Source: Climacium dendroides | Lineage: Eukaryota > Streptophyta > Bryopsida > Hypnales > Climaciaceae | Assembly (NCBI GenBank): GCA_950106755.1 | Contig: OX467091.1 | Span: 13,533,538-13,597,537, forward strand | Length of the DNA stretch: 64,000 nt | Direction: 5' to 3' | Shown here: positions 10,881-24,539 of the stretch, piece by piece | Numbering within the stretch: position 1 is the stretch's first letter | How the letters are laid out: the number at the start of each line of letters is the position of its first letter | Made by a program: the position numbers and the translations under genes | Notes under the pieces: generated by a model | Told to the model about the DNA's origin: nothing | What the model saw: the letters and a program-made list of their open reading frames with translations, nothing else | Databases searched by the model: none

Positions 10881-11405
10881 CGCCAACTCCGCTTTGGCAG
10901 TTAGAAAAGAATACTGGTGTGCATGGTTGAGTTCTTTCTTTTGCAGTTATAAATAATTCAAAGACCGAAAGACTGTAGAGCCAGGTGACTGTAGACATAC
11001 TGTACCTTGAGCGAACCATATTTCTACTAGTGTGGAGATTTGGAAATGAAACATTTTGGGTTGCTTGACGTTGAGATTGTATTCAAACTGATGGACCGAG
11101 TGACTCTTTGATTCCAGTTTGTTTGTTCTGATTCGATCGATCGAGCTCGGTTAGAAATTTTCGAGATTGGGATCGATATCGATATCGATCGAGGGAGCCA
11201 CAATTGTATGGATTGCTTGAATCGCTTGGTATTGGATCGGTTTTAGACTAGGCTGTTGGTGCACGATCGAGAAAGCATTCAGGAGCACACCGATCGATCA
11301 CACCTGTGGTAATCATATATTCGGTGCGCGCACAGAAACTGTGACGTACCATTCGGTGAAATTGCAAGACCGATATTCAGCTGAAATTGCAGATCAGAGG
11401 GACTT

Positions 11406-11727
11406 ATGGGGAATTTTGTTAAAATGGCGGCATTCCATGTGCCATTTCCAAACCGCCCGCTCCGAATTGTAAAAGTGACATCTAGGATGGATATAGTTTT
11501 CAGGAATCTTGGACTTTTATAGATTTAAGAAATCTATTTATACTATAGGTTTCAGATTGCGCAATCTGAATTATAAAAGTGACATTTAGTACTATTGTAG
11601 ATTTCACGTATCTAAGAAAGATATAGATTTCAGATATCTATGACTTTTGTATACTTCAAATCGCCCACTTTGAACTGTAAAAACTGCCAAAGTAGCAGAA
11701 TTTTGTCATTTTAACAAAATGGCCCAT
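11406..11727. mobile_element. ATGGGG-family MITE, long form, copy A
   Basis: The left end ATGGGGAATTTTGTTAAAAT and right end ATTTTAACAAAATGGCCCAT are inverted repeats. The length is 322 bp, equal to copy D at 21596. The interior carries repeated blocks of the type AAAGTGACAT and GATTTCAGATT. Unlike the other copies, no matching 4-bp target duplication is seen (ACTT against TATC), so it is either older or rearranged at one end. Confidence 0.75.
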
Positions 11728-13090
11728 TATCCTGCAAAATCCTAGTTGAAACAACATTGTATATGACATTTGGATGTCGTTGTAATGAATCTTAGAGAAA
11801 CTATGACTACAATGGCATCCAAAGGTCATTTATTTGATGTTGTTTGAACATGGGTATTTAAAACGACATTTTTCTAATGTCATTTCAACCATGTAGAATT
11901 TAGTTGTCAAATCTACCTAGAATGTAGATGTTAGATTTCAGAATTTACATGCAAATTTCAAATTTCAAATTTTCAAATTTTCAAATTTTGTAGATTTCAA
12001 TTTTATGCACAAATCTATAAAGTTGTAGAGTCCTTTAAAATTCAAACTTCTTTTTTTGATAGATCTTTGAAATTGCATGAAATCTAATATATTCATACAT
12101 TTCATCACTATATCAAATTCTTAAGGGAAAAAGGACATATGATATCAAGATAAATACCACTTACACTATGTATTTTTCTAAGTAGCCCTCCCTTCAACAA
12201 TTGTTATGGGATAGTTGTTTCTTCTAAAATCTACCCAATTTGTAGTTAAAACAATATTTTCATAGTTTACCAATTTTTTTTTGGTTAAATGACATTTTTA
12301 AAATTGTTGTTTCACCATGTCTTTTCAATTGGGATTTTGTGCTAGTGCTAGTTTTGAGCAAAGGGGAAGAATCATCGATCATTAGCTACTTGTGTGCACC
12401 AAAGAAGGATATAATTGTTTCCTAGCTAATATTAAGGATTGCCTAGTACACAAGAATATGAATGTTGTTGTTCCATCTTAATCTTGATTGATTGGTACTC
12501 TAATATCCAACAAACTAAGGTGCTTCATGTTTCAACTAATATGTTGGCGTTCTTAGTGAGCAACTTGCGTCATTTTTTTATGGTTAATGTTGGAGCCTTT
12601 TCCAAATCCCACACCAATATTTTGGAGATTTTTTTACAATATAATTCAACAAATTGAAAATGCAAATCTCCACACATAATTTAGCTCAAAAAATATATAA
12701 ATAGATTTTTTTGTTTTCCATATTTCCAAGTTTCTTACAATAACTATTACCATTCCCCTTTTTCAAAACTTAATTTAACCCATATATTGGATGAATCAAC
12801 TAGAGCTTAGTGCTTGTAACTTAATTAGTCCAAAGTTTTTAATACATTATTTCATTCAGGTTTTTTTCCTTCAAATTACTATACAATCCAATTTCAAATC
12901 CTAACATTAACATTTCTATATAATTAAAATCCTTAATTTCAACTATGAAAACTAGAGAGCATGCAATTAGAATATCCTTGGCATGATTCAAACTTGACAA
13001 TCCACTAATCCTTTGATGGTCAAAGATTCACCTTGGTAAATATATTAGGCCTTACATTGAACGAGTTTGGTATGTTGAAAGGGTTTCCTA
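11728..13090. other. AT-rich intergenic stretch
   Basis: No gene recognised. It contains short homopolymer-like repeats (CAAATTT units near 11960) and one 72-codon frame at 12439 that matches nothing I know. The composition is like the rest of the repeat background. Confidence 0.4.
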
Positions 13091-13095
13091 GGTAT

Positions 13096-13270
13096 ATGGG
13101 GAATTTCATTAAAATGGCAAATATTCTGTGACTTTGACATCCCACAGTTCAAACCAGGCATTTTGAAATCTAATACACTAATAGATTTCAGACCGCCCGA
13201 TTTGAATTGTGAGAATGACACACTGTGAAAATGGCACATGGAATATTGCCATTTTAATGAAATTCCCCAT
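13096..13270. mobile_element. ATGGGG-family MITE, short form, copy B
   Basis: A 175-bp element with near-perfect inverted ends: ATGGGGAATTTCATTAAAAT on the left and its complement on the right. It is flanked by the 4-bp direct repeat GTAT (13092-13095 and 13271-13274). It has the same length and interior layout as copy C at 16753. Confidence 0.9.
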
Positions 13271-13659
13271 GTATACATATATGCATTTACATGTTAAGAA
13301 AATTTAGGCAGTAGGAAGATCATCTACTTCACCATCATCTAAATTGCCAACAAGATATTGCTCATGGTTAGATTAAAAATAATCCTACACCCTAAACCTA
13401 GGATATTGTCAAAATATAACTAAAATTCATGATAATCTCATTATATCCAGTTGGAAATCTAAATCTCCTTCTCCCCATAAGATAAATCCATCCAATTGTC
13501 ATTAAATAAGATGAAATCCTTATATTAATTTCTTTACTCAATTCTACAACCTATGATTCTCATTTTCAACCATTTTTTTTCCAACATCAATGGGCTTGTT
13601 CCCATTAACCCCAAAATGACAAAGACGACAGAAAGTGTCTTCACACAATTTGAAGTCTA

Positions 13660-14130
13660 GTTCAAAGTGTTGTAACTTTTGCATCCAAGGTCCAAATTCA
13701 ATAAAAACTTATTGGGAAAGTTGTGTTATCCCCTCTAGTTTGTGTGGCAAATATTTCAAATCAATCCAAGATGTACTGAGTTTGGGGGGCCAATTGAAGT
13801 TCACAACTTCAATTTGAGTTCACCAAACTGCATTTAGGGCTGCAACTTTGGGGGCTTGGATCTCTTTCGTAAAACATTCATTTTCAGTAAAATTTGTTGG
13901 ATTTTGTTCCCCTTGAAGTCTAGTTATTGTGGTAAAATTTTCATGTCAATCCAAGTTGTTGTGAATGTTTGGGAGCAATTCGAACTTCAACATCCTGACA
14001 TTTGGGGAGTAGAGTAAACTTCGGCGGCCTATTTCTTCTTCATACAAAGTCTATTTTCAATATTTTTTTTGGAAAAGTTGCACATACTAGTCAAGTTTGT
14101 GAGGCAAAAATCTCATGTCAATCCAAGAAG
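13660..14130 (-). repeat. ~180-bp repeats, inverted relative to LTR repeats
   Basis: CAATCCAAG recurs at 13762, 13947 and 14119, spacings of 185 and 172 bp. The accompanying block TAACTTTTGCATCCAAGG ... AAAGTT resembles the reverse complement of the 179-bp LTR unit (AAAGCTAAC ... GAGTTA). This suggests an old, inverted fragment of the same LTR family. Confidence 0.45.
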
Positions 14131-16752
14131 TAATGAGTGAGGGAGAAGCATTCTAGGAGGAGGTTCAGCCTTAGATGTGTTTTTTGCAATTTTTCTTGCT
14201 ATTTTTTGACATTTCAAAGTTGTTTTTTAGACACAATGAGTCAATTGAATGAAAAAAAAATTCACCAATGTGTTTGTATACTAGTTTTGAATCATTTTAC
14301 AGTATAAAGTTTTTTCATTTGAGTAGGTTTAGAAAACAAATTTCACTTCCAAATGTGTTTGGGGGAAAATTTTAGAATTTATTTTTGACACTAAAACATT
14401 ATGATCTTGCAATCTATATGGCCAAATGACTTCAAATTTTTTACATATGATCTAAAACATATATACTACAAGATTGTACGGTTGAGATTTGTATAACTTG
14501 AAGATATCTAGACCTATAGAGCTTCAAAAGCAATGATGTTTTTGAACCCTAGATATTGAATGTCACTTTGGAGTTAAGCATTGGCTCACACAAGTTTGAC
14601 AAACAGAAGTTATTTGTGCTCCATGGTTTGGTATATACAATTGGCTTAAATGTTCCAACTACTAAAAAAAACTTGGCCTTGTGGGTGACACTGCAATGAG
14701 AGTAAGCACTGGGTTCAATAACTAAGATAGTCTACTCTTAAAGTGACCATTTAAGTGCCAATTGCATTTTGAGGGAAGCTACATTCCTCTAAACAATTTT
14801 TAGTAAATTTTTGTAGGAAGAAAAATGGAATTAGAATCTGACCCAAGTCATTTCATATTTTTTGGACCTTTCTTGGAATCAATTATGAATTTTTGAAGTT
14901 GAAATGCTACTAAAAACAATCACCTTGTGAAATGTACATGGCTGTTTGTACATTGAAGAATGCAAAATGTACCTCTATGTTAGTGGTTGCTTTTAGAGCA
15001 GGGTTACTTTTGAGCACCCTACTTTATAACCTTGATTTATAAAGCATTCACTTATGTGAGGCATTGGATTTGGAATTTTATTTTCCAAAAGAGAATTTTA
15101 AGCCATCTTCAATGGGATCTATTTTCATCACAACATCACACATCAACATCAATACAATATTTCACCACATTTATAAATTTGTTGTGTATTTTGAAATTGT
15201 GCCTATGAATAGTTGTAATTCAAGTAAAAATCAAGTACAAGACTTCTATTGCAAAGGGTTTAGGATTTAGAGTTTTGATATGAGTGTATCTTGGATACTT
15301 GTCAAGAAATCATAGAGGAAAGTAGACAATTAGACCATTCAACAAGACAATACCTTTAAAACTACAAAATTAACTTCCTACTAGCTCACAATTTGTCACT
15401 TGGAATTCACTAATTTTTTAGTTATATAGCAATATAGTATTTGGTCCAAAATAGAGTAGAATACCTAAAATAATCCAAAATCTTGCATGTGTATAGGTTA
15501 GAACGTTAGAAGTAGTAGAAGTTGTGAATATGTTGTGAAAATTGCCTAAAGTGCCTAAACCTACCTCACATATGACAAACCTTGGCTAAAATGGTCGAAG
15601 GAAACCCCAATGAGATCCCTAAGTCATTTCTTGAAGAAAGGTTTTAGTTTTTTTATTGTTTCGAGAAATAGTAGAACCCCCAATTATTAGTTTATAGGTT
15701 TCAAAAACTAAAGACTTACCAAAAAAGGGTATCTAGGGTGGAAGTGAGATGTTATGAAGTTGAAATCATGTCAAGAATCCAATGGAAAAATCTATTTTTG
15801 AAGATTTCTCTTTGTATAAGAGATTCCTTGGTCACAAGTAATTAAAAGAGATTATAGGATTTTATTCTCTTTCCTCAAACATGCACAATAAAATATTAGC
15901 TTGAATATCTTTTATAGGATTCCAAGAGAGTTTCTATAAAAATTCCTAAAATCTTTTGACTTACAGAAGATCTTCTTATGAACATTCAATTGCTTAAAGT
16001 CTCAAACCAATGATGGAAAATCCTTAGAAATTATCCAAGTTGTAGTAAAATCTCGTTAAAAATTATAATATCTAATTTTATACTAGTAATGCGCCTAAAC
16101 AATTTTCAAGGTGTTCCAACATCAAGAAGTATCCAAACTCACGAGATTATCTAATTCTGGAAAAATTGGGAAAAATGACCTTCTAAAGCCAATGATACAA
16201 ACCACTTGTGATTTGAATTTTTTCTTTACAAGTTAGAGCTTTAGACCATCGTAAAAGTAGGAAATCCTAAAAATTAGGTGAAAATTTTAAGTGAAAAGAT
16301 TACCACTAGGTATAAGAGAAGGAGGGGTGCTTTTGGAAAATGTACATTAGAGCATCCTTTTTCCCTTTCAAACCACCATTATTTTGACTACATTCCCATT
16401 AAGTCCATTTTGGTGAATTTTTTGGCTATTAAGCTAAAACTTGCCAAATGGTTGTTTATGGAGCAATTTTGCTCCATTGTTCTTGTGTTTAAAGCAAGTT
16501 TTGAAGGACATTGGATTCTCTTTAAACCTTACATTTTCTTGTACCTTGTTGGTATTATGTTTGTACTAACATTTGTATTTGAATTCTTTTTTCTAATTTT
16601 GTATTAATTCTATTCAAAAGAGCCATTAGGAAATAGATTAGGACATTATTGATTTAAATAGTGAACAAGAAGATTGCATTAGACAATTGTTTTCTTGGAA
16701 ATTGTGACAAATATTCCAATTCTAAGTCAATTAGTAGAATGTTAATAACTAA
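14131..16752. other. AT-rich repeat-derived stretch
   Basis: No gene recognised. Around 14400-14480 there is a copy of a dispersed block (CTTGCAATCTATATGGCC ... CTACAAGAT) also seen near 18565, 42490 and 48380. A 109-codon frame at 16278-16607 has low-complexity hydrophobic content and no recognisable domain. Confidence 0.4.
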
Positions 16753-16927
16753 ATGGGGAATTTCATTAAAATGGTGATATTTCATGTGCCATTTTCATAG
16801 TGTGCCATTCCCACAGTTCAGACCTGGCGGTCTGAAATCTATTAGTGTACTAGATTTCAGACTGCCCGGTCTAAACTGTGGGATGTCAAAGTCACAAAAT
16901 ATTTGCCATTTTAATGAAATTCCCCAT
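16753..16927. mobile_element. ATGGGG-family MITE, short form, copy C
   Basis: A 175-bp element with inverted ends ATGGGGAATTTCATTAAAAT, flanked by the 4-bp direct repeat CTAA (16749-16752 and 16928-16931). The centre is itself palindromic (CAGTTCAGACC ... GGTCTAAACTG). Same family as copies A, B, D and E. Confidence 0.9.
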
Positions 16928-16931
16928 CTAA

Positions 16932-19470
16932 ATAGAATAGTCTTGCAAAAGAAAGGAGGGAAAAAAATGAAGAATAAGAAGTAGTTTGAAGTTCAACTTT
17001 CCAACTTGTATTAAAATTCACAACATTAAGTGGTAGGCAAAATTCAAGAGGAAGCAAAAACTAGCAAATGAAGATAGATTCAAAGGCATTTTGACCACCT
17101 AATTGATAAGGTTTCTTTTGAGATGGGTTATTAAAATTTCTATCTTTTCTTTAATTTTTTAAAGTAGCAACTTTAAGCTTGACTCTTAGAATTAGTTAAG
17201 AGAAAGTCATAGGTACCTTACACTAAAGAAAAGACTAAAAAATAAAAAACATAGGTCCAAAGGTTTTCAAAAACATAAAACACTTACAATTTAGGTCTAA
17301 AATGAGGAAGATGTAAGCGGATGAGCTAAGTGATAAATTGGATGAAAATTAGTTACTCTCATCCAAAAAATCAAAATTAGAAACTTAAGAAGTAGGAATT
17401 ATCTAAACTCTGAAAGTAAAATTTAAAGTTAGTTTTGAATTGTAGATCAATAGAAAATAGTGGATGAAGTTTGAAATACGGATTAGTAGTCAAACTTCAT
17501 CTATCAAAAACTTTCACTAGGAAAGTTCAAACTTAAAGTATTTTAGCATTTTGGATTGGAAAAATCAATCTCTTTAAGTGAAACAAAGTTCAAAAATTTA
17601 GAAAGAGTAACTGAGTAGAAGTAATTCACCGCTTTAGGGGAAGAGAGATGTTAAGTTAAAAATTTGGAAAATAATCAAGGAAGAAACTTAGATTTAGAAG
17701 TTCAGAGGAAAAGAACATTGGAGTCCAAAACCAAATTAGACTTTAAAAATACTTAAAAACCTAGAAGATATTGAAGGATGAAGTTTAGAATGCAGAATGG
17801 ATGAAACTAAGTAGAGTCCATCCAACCAAGTTTAAACTTAGGGTTTAGATAGGTGTCAGTTTAAGATTTTAAGAAATATCACGAGTCAAATTGAATTTAG
17901 GAGTCAATAGAAAATGATGGATGAATTTTGAATTGCTAACTAAAGATTAAACTTCATCCGATCATAACTTTTGCTAGGAGTGTCAGATTTTCATGAATTT
18001 TATATTTTTGAAAATTTCATGAACTTGTCTTTAGCTTAAGCTTGATAAATTTAGAATATGAACTATTTCTTTTTAAACCATAGTGGCCTTAGTTAGTTTG
18101 GCCACTTGATAAAAAATTATGTTTTAAGTTAGGTTTTGTAGATTATTTTGCAAGTTTAAGTCACTTAGAAGCATAGAAAAGATTAATTGTTTGGAAGGCC
18201 CAATGGACAACACTTAGGCACCCAAGTAGTACAAATTTCTACATGAAACCTAGAACTTGGTTGTGTTTCCTTTAAATACCAAGGGTGGGTATTGAAACAC
18301 TTACAAATTCCAAATAAAAAACTTCTTTATTGCACAAGAAATCATCAAAAAATGACTAGTGTATTGCCAATTCAGTTAACTTCCTTTCATTGTATGGTGA
18401 TTTAGAGTAAGCTAGACTTTGTATTTACTTCTAAAATTTTTCATGAGTGAATCTAAATCATATTCTTATGAATGGTAAAAATCTGCACTTTATTGAGAGC
18501 AACAATGCTTGAAGTATGTTGGCCTTGTTTTGCATGAATAAATTTTTTTTCTCACTTCAAACGTTATGATCTTTTAATCTACATGGTCAAATGGGCTGAA
18601 TTTTCTTCCACATATTGCTTGGGATATTGCCTTATTTATTTACTACACTTTTGTATAGTTGAAGTTAAAAAAAAATTACAGTTATTTATTTTGGACAATG
18701 CATAAAAAATTGGTAGTTTTGGACTTTTTTTCTTCCAAAACACCCTCTAACCTTTAAGAGTTAATGGATTTTGAGGCTTTAGAACTCTGTAGAATTTTTG
18801 GATTAAAGTACAATGTAAGATTTTTCAATTATTTCAATATTAAAAATCTTAAAAACATATACTTAATTGATTAATTAAACCATAACTATCTCAATTAATA
18901 AATTATAGTAAAAAAATGTCAAAGAATTTTTTATTCTTAATCTTTAGACTCTGCATAATATATTGCAAATGTATATTGAATGTTTGTAGGGCAAAAATGG
19001 ATAACTAGTGATTGTCTTGCAATTTGAGTTTGCATATTTATGTATCAATGATGAACTTTTGCAACAAAAAGATATTATTTTTTTGGTTAAAAAAATCTAT
19101 TAATCACACTATTGTGAGAGAATCAATAATAAGCTCATGTACATTGATGGACATTAACTTATATAGTCTACAACTTACTAAAGTCTAAGAGAAGTTCAAA
19201 CACTAACTCAACTGCAATTGCTAAATTTTTTTTATATAAAGTCAAATACAAATCATTTGCAAAGAATTTTTTTTATGTAAACAAAGGAAATATGAAAACA
19301 AATTGATATTGAACTCTAAGTCTATAATATGGAGCATCATGGAAGGAAATAAATTTAATGATTTATTTTACCTTTCATCGTTAAAAAAAATAATTTTATA
19401 AATCTTATTTTTATAAAATCATATAATGAAAATTAATAGTTCATTTCCACTTTAAAAAATAAAGTGATGG
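16932..19470. other. AT-rich stretch without recognisable genes
   Basis: Long stretches with A-rich plus strand and many short degenerate repeats (for example GAAGTTTGAA-like units, 17420-17960). No domain, RNA gene or clear element end was found. Confidence 0.35.
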
Positions 19471-19712
19471 AAAACATTAGGAAAAAATTGAACCTACAAA
19501 GAGGCCTTGAGTTTTCTTACTAATTTTTATACTAATTGAATAAATATGAAGATAGCCATGTCCTCATTAGGACCACCACTTGGCGTGTGCTCCATTCTTC
19601 ATGATGGAACAATCATGAGATTTATAAGATGATGGAGATGGATTGGGTAATGATAACAAAATTTTGAATTCATTGTGCAATTTATAGCCCAATTAGTGAG
19701 TTGAGAAGTCCC

Positions 19713-19971
19713 TTCCCACCTAAATTTATGAGATTGTGGAGATAGATTGGATAATGATGATGAATTTTTAAATTCATCATGCAATTCTTGGCCCAATTAG
19801 TAAATTTATGAGATCGTGGAGATAGAGTGGATAATGATAATAATGTTTTGAATTCATCATGCAATTCTTGGCCCAATTAGTAAATTTATGAGATCGTGGA
19901 GATAGATTGGATAATGATGATGAATTTTTGAATTCATCATGCAATTCTTGGCCCAATTAGTAAATTGAGAA
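19713..19971. repeat. 80-bp tandem repeats
   Basis: GCCCAATTAGT occurs at 19791, 19871 and 19951, a period of 80 bp, preceded by a longer 104-bp unit from 19687. Each unit contains TTTATGAGATCGTGGAGATAG and GAATTCATCATGCAATTC. Confidence 0.8.
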
Positions 19972-20219
19972 GGCTCTTCAACCTCTTAATTAGTTGATAG
20001 ACAAAATTTATTGATTTTTTTGAAAGAAATGTTCCATATTTTTCATTTTTCACTAGATTTTTATTATTAACCTTGGAGCGCCATGAGCATGAGATGGAAA
20101 GAGTTAAAAGTGTTTTTTTAATTCATATTTTTCTTGTTGACCCTTCATGGTGGGTTATGAAGAGTATTTAATTGAGTTTGTAGTCTTGCAAGTGTTTGTC
20201 TTCACATAAATGAGAAGTT

Positions 20220-20560
20220 AGTAAAAAAAATGGATCATAGAATATGTTATTTCAGTGTATTTTGGGAAGTTGTTGTTCCTTGCTCTAAATCTGAAATTTC
20301 TTCACAAAAATGATATTTTTTGAATTTGAGTCCAACTAACAAAATGAAGGCCATCTACTATAGTTTCTACTCCAATTTGAATTTTGAAAAAATTCCTAAT
20401 ATTGAATTATTGCAATTTGAACTTTGGATGTATTTCAATGTCTATTATTTTCTAGTTATAGAATGACATGGAAATTGAGTTTACACAATGATGTTAGTCA
20501 TTGTAATATACACACATGGTGAAATTTTCAGATTTTTTGAATAATTTTCTATTTGATGTG
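20220..20560 (+). repeat. Diverged direct repeat, copy 1 (copy 2 at 22960-23275)
   Basis: Shared anchors are TTTCTACTCCAATT (20370) with TTCCTACTCCAATT (23048), and GGTGAAATTTTCA with TTTGATGTGA (20518-20560 and 23216-23262). The copies are in the same orientation and the similarity is patchy. Function unknown. Confidence 0.45.
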
Positions 20561-21461
20561 ATTATTCTTCACTTTGTCTTCAAAAATTCTCAAAAAAATC
20601 AATTTTTCACAAAAAAATCTAAATTTTTGTGAAGTACCAAAGACATGTAATTTCATCTCTGAAAAATAAATATAAAAATTTTCATACATATTTAATTGCA
20701 AAATGACAGCAAATTGAGTGATGGGCAATGAGGTTTGAAATCAATGGTCATGGGTCCGTCATTTAGGGGTTAAATCTATTGAAAACTCTATTAAATGATG
20801 AAGATAATTTTTATAAAGGTCTTTTTTCTTTTAAGATTGTTTAGAAAATATGGATGTGCCACTAAACTTTGATATTTGTACTTGAAAAACTTTATGATCA
20901 TAGGTTTTCATTTTAAAAGGTCAACAAATGGATCTTATTATGTAAAAAAACAAACAATAAATCGGAGACCAAATGCTCCTATATGACAATTCATAATGTA
21001 GCTCTATTATTTTTGAATGACAATACAAGCCATGCCATAAAATCATTGAAAAAAACCAAGTATGTCACATGTTTTCAATCCAATCACTTTCAAGTGATTG
21101 CTTAATCAATTTCCAAATTATTATACAAGGTAGAAGGTAATAGTAGTTATGGTTTTAATCCTTGAATGGGATTCAAATGTTGGTTGAAATTGCTTTTGGA
21201 TTTATATACTAAATTGCTACATCCTGTTTTATAAGCTCAAAGGCAAAGGTACCAAAAATCTTGTGCTTTTGGCTTATAAAACATGATATTGTAAGATTTA
21301 TTCCATAAGTAAATATTGGATTAACTTATGGAATAAAAAGACTCCAATTGAAAATAACTAAAAGTATGAATTCAAGTCCAAAATCAAATAAGAACAAAAG
21401 AATTAATAAAGTAAACTTTTAAAATATGTTAGTGTCAAAAATTATCAATGTGGATAAAAAT

Positions 21462-21484
21462 TGTTTTTGTTTTTGTTTTTGTTT
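21462..21484. repeat. GTTTTT microsatellite
   Basis: About four units of GTTTTT in tandem. Confidence 0.8.
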
Positions 21485-21595
21485 TAAATCTTATTCATAG
21501 AAGCTTTAGCATAGGAGGACTTGTATGATATGACATGATTTGAGGCGTGATTTGTTGCAAGTCCAACACAAATACAAGTATATCTTTCAAGATAT

Positions 21596-21917
21596 ATGGG
21601 CAATTTCGTTAAAATGGCAAAATTCCGCTATTTTGGTAGTTTCTACAGTTTAGAGCGGGCGGTTTGAAATGTATAAACATACTAGATGTTTGAAATCTAT
21701 ATCATTCTTAGATGTGTGAAATCTACACTTGTGCTAGATGTGACTTTTACAATTCAAATCATGTGGTCTGAAATCTATAGTAGTAATATATTTATTAAAT
21801 CTATAAAAATTCAAGATTCCTAAAAACTATACTTGTCCTAGATGTCGTGTTTACAATTCAGAGCGGGCGGTCTGAAAATGGCACATGGATTGCCACCATT
21901 TTAACAAAATTTTCCAT
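21596..21917. mobile_element. ATGGGG-family MITE, long form, copy D
   Basis: The left end is ATGGGCAATTTCGTTAAAAT and the right end is its diverged complement, closing in CCAT. The length is 322 bp. It is flanked by the 4-bp direct repeat ATAT (21592-21595 and 21918-21921). The interior contains repeated blocks of AGATGT, TTTTACAATTCA and GTCTGAAA, as in copies A and E. Confidence 0.85.
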
Positions 21918-22959
21918 ATATAGAATCAATGAATTTAGAATTAATACTCAAAAAATATTACAAAGTCTCAACTATATAGCATATGTTTTTTTGGAACATT
22001 CAAAGAATCATATACCATTTTAAAGTTATTTCTCTAATGTTGAAAGACTTTAATGTTTCCATAGTTTTTTTATTGTCAAAATTAAAATCATTCTTTCATA
22101 ATTTTGTTAGTAGAGCTTGATTTCTCTAAATTTAATTTGTTTAAGATGTCTTATTTTTGTTTTTGTTTTATTTTTATTTTTTTATGATTTAAATATTAAA
22201 AAATATTTTTAAAAAATCCATTAATTTAGTTGTGCATAATTTTTGGTGAAATTTTTTTGTCTAAAATATTGACAACACAATATTTGTAATTTCTTACTAA
22301 TATTTTATTTTATTTTAAAAGTTTCTTCCCCCATTGCTCAAGTACTTTGAGTATTCCCTTTTATATTGACTCAAATGCAACATAGCCAACAATTTTTTTC
22401 ATACTTTCATCCCCAAAATCTAACAAAGTTTGAATTGTAGATATTTTCTTAATGTTCAATAATTCCTTTTTTTGAAGGGAAAACTTTGAAACCTAACTTC
22501 TTAACACAAATGTCATTCACTAAACTAAATTTGAAAAACTCTATTCTATTTTAGATGTTATAGGGAGTACATTGTATGCTATGATGTAGTTGCATTCTGT
22601 TGCATACTATGCCCTAATCCATATCATGCTTGAACTAGTTGAAATGCCATCCCTTCAAAAGAAATTGTGTGTAGGCTTACATGGATGTAGTATAATGATG
22701 GAGAAAATTGTAGAAAGATGGTGGGAGAATTAATCCTATAATGCCATTGTGGACACTAAGTTTGTTTGGATGACTTTTTCCAAGACTACAGGATGGAAAA
22801 AAATGTTTTTTCATTCAATTTTTTTAAAAAATGGCTTAAATACATTTTCATTAAATAGTATTGTAAATTTCTTCATTATGGTATTATTGACTTTATTAAA
22901 GTAGAAGGTACTTGATCCATGGATCACTAGGCCTTGTATTGTATTTTGACCATATCTTG

Positions 22960-23275
22960 CTATTTATTCTTCATGTGAGTTTTAGCCATAGAAAATGACA
23001 TTTTTTGGATTTGATTCCAACTTATGAAACTAAGCTTATTAAATGAAGTTCCTACTCCAATTGTAAATTATGAAAAATTCATAAATTTCAATATTTTATA
23101 GCAATATAAACCTTGGGCTCATAACCATGGGTTGTTGATATGATTTTTCTAATTTTAATATGACATTAGAGTTTTGGTGCATACCATAATGTCATACACC
23201 ATAATATACATCTATGGTGAAATTTTCATATTTTTATAGTATATCTTGTATTTGATGTGAATTTTCATTGTTTTT
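22960..23275 (+). repeat. Diverged direct repeat, copy 2
   Basis: Partner of 20220-20560, with the same orientation and the same ordered anchors. It lies inside the 19.5-24.2 kb nest. Confidence 0.45.
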
Positions 23276-24539
23276 TTCATTAGGGGAGAATTGAACCCAT
23301 TAAGGGGCTTTGAGTTTTCTTACTAATTTTAATACTAATTCAAGTAACATTAAGAAAAAACTGAGTCCTCAAAGGGGCTACTTCACAATGAAAGTTCCCT
23401 TCAATGGAACATACAACCTTTTTAAGGGACAATGGCCACCGTTTATCATCAACAATGATAGTGGCCACATTTTAAAAATATTAAAATATTAAAAAATTAA
23501 AAAAATTAAAAAATTAAAAAGATCAAAAATATTAAAATAATAAATTCAAAAATAGTAATCTAACATGGTTGCATTGATGTTACATCAGATTCAATTTTTT
23601 TGTAATTTTATAATTATTTTAATATTAATATTAAATTAAATTTATTTAATATTTTAAAAATTATTTAAATAAATTATCTTATGTTGATCAAACCCTCAAG
23701 TTCTCTGGCCATTTTTTATTTAAATTTTTTTTCGACCATTGTACTCTATTGTTTCCACTATCTACAAACTCATGGCCCATTTGAGGGTTCATTTTTTCCT
23801 AATCATTAGGAAAAAATTGAACCCCAAAAGAGGCCACTTCGTAATACCAAAGCTTGGATGGAAGAGCCTTCTCAACTCACTAATTGGGCCAAGAATTGTA
23901 CGATGAATTCAAAAATTCATCATCATTATAAAATTCATCATCATTATCCAATCTATCTCCACGATCTCATAAATTTAGGTGGGAAGAGCCTTCTCAACTC
24001 ACTAATTGGGCTATAAATTGCACAACGAATTCAAAATTTTGTTATCATTACCCAATCCATCTCCATCATCTTATAAATCTCATGATGGTTCCATCATGAA
24101 GAATGGAGCACACGCCAAGTGGTGATACTAATGAAGATATGGCCACCTTCATATTCATTCAATTAGTATTAAAATTAATAAAAACACTCAAGGCCTTTTT
24201 GTGGGTTTAATTTTTTCCTAATGGATATGAGGTTGTTTGCATCATCATTACAACCACTTCCTTGTAGGACCACTAAAAGTCGATAGTTGCCACTTAGCGT
24301 GTGGAAAATGGACAAAGGCATGTACTAGCCATCCTCCATGACTAAGCTAAGAAATTGTAGAGATGAATTGGGTTATGGAGATGAGATCGTGGAGATGGAT
24401 TAGGTAACCATGACAAACGGATATTCAAGCCCATCATGCAAATCTTGGCCCAATTAGTGAGCTGAAAAGGCTCTTTTCCACCCAACTTTTGCATTATAAA
24501 GTGGCCCCCCCTTTTAGTTCAATTTTCCCATAACGCTCT

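Larger units (their letters stand above)
19475..24233. repeat. Nest of inverted elements sharing CATTAGGAAAAAATTGAACC ends
   Basis: The segment 19475-19800 recurs in reverse complement at about 23880-24233, including TTGGCGTGTGCTCCATTC (19579) and its complement (about 24100). The end motif CATTAGGAAAAAATTGAACC at 19475 recurs as a direct copy near 23804 and, in a diverged form, near 23279. It recurs inverted near 23785 and 24225. The simplest reading is several related terminal-inverted-repeat elements in tandem or nested (about 23279-23800 and 23804-24233), with another end near 24520. No transposase is visible and no clean target duplication was found. Confidence 0.55.

Noticed and set aside
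16278..16607. 109-codon plus-strand frame
   Set aside because: AT-rich, hydrophobic by composition, between MITEs, no recognisable motif.
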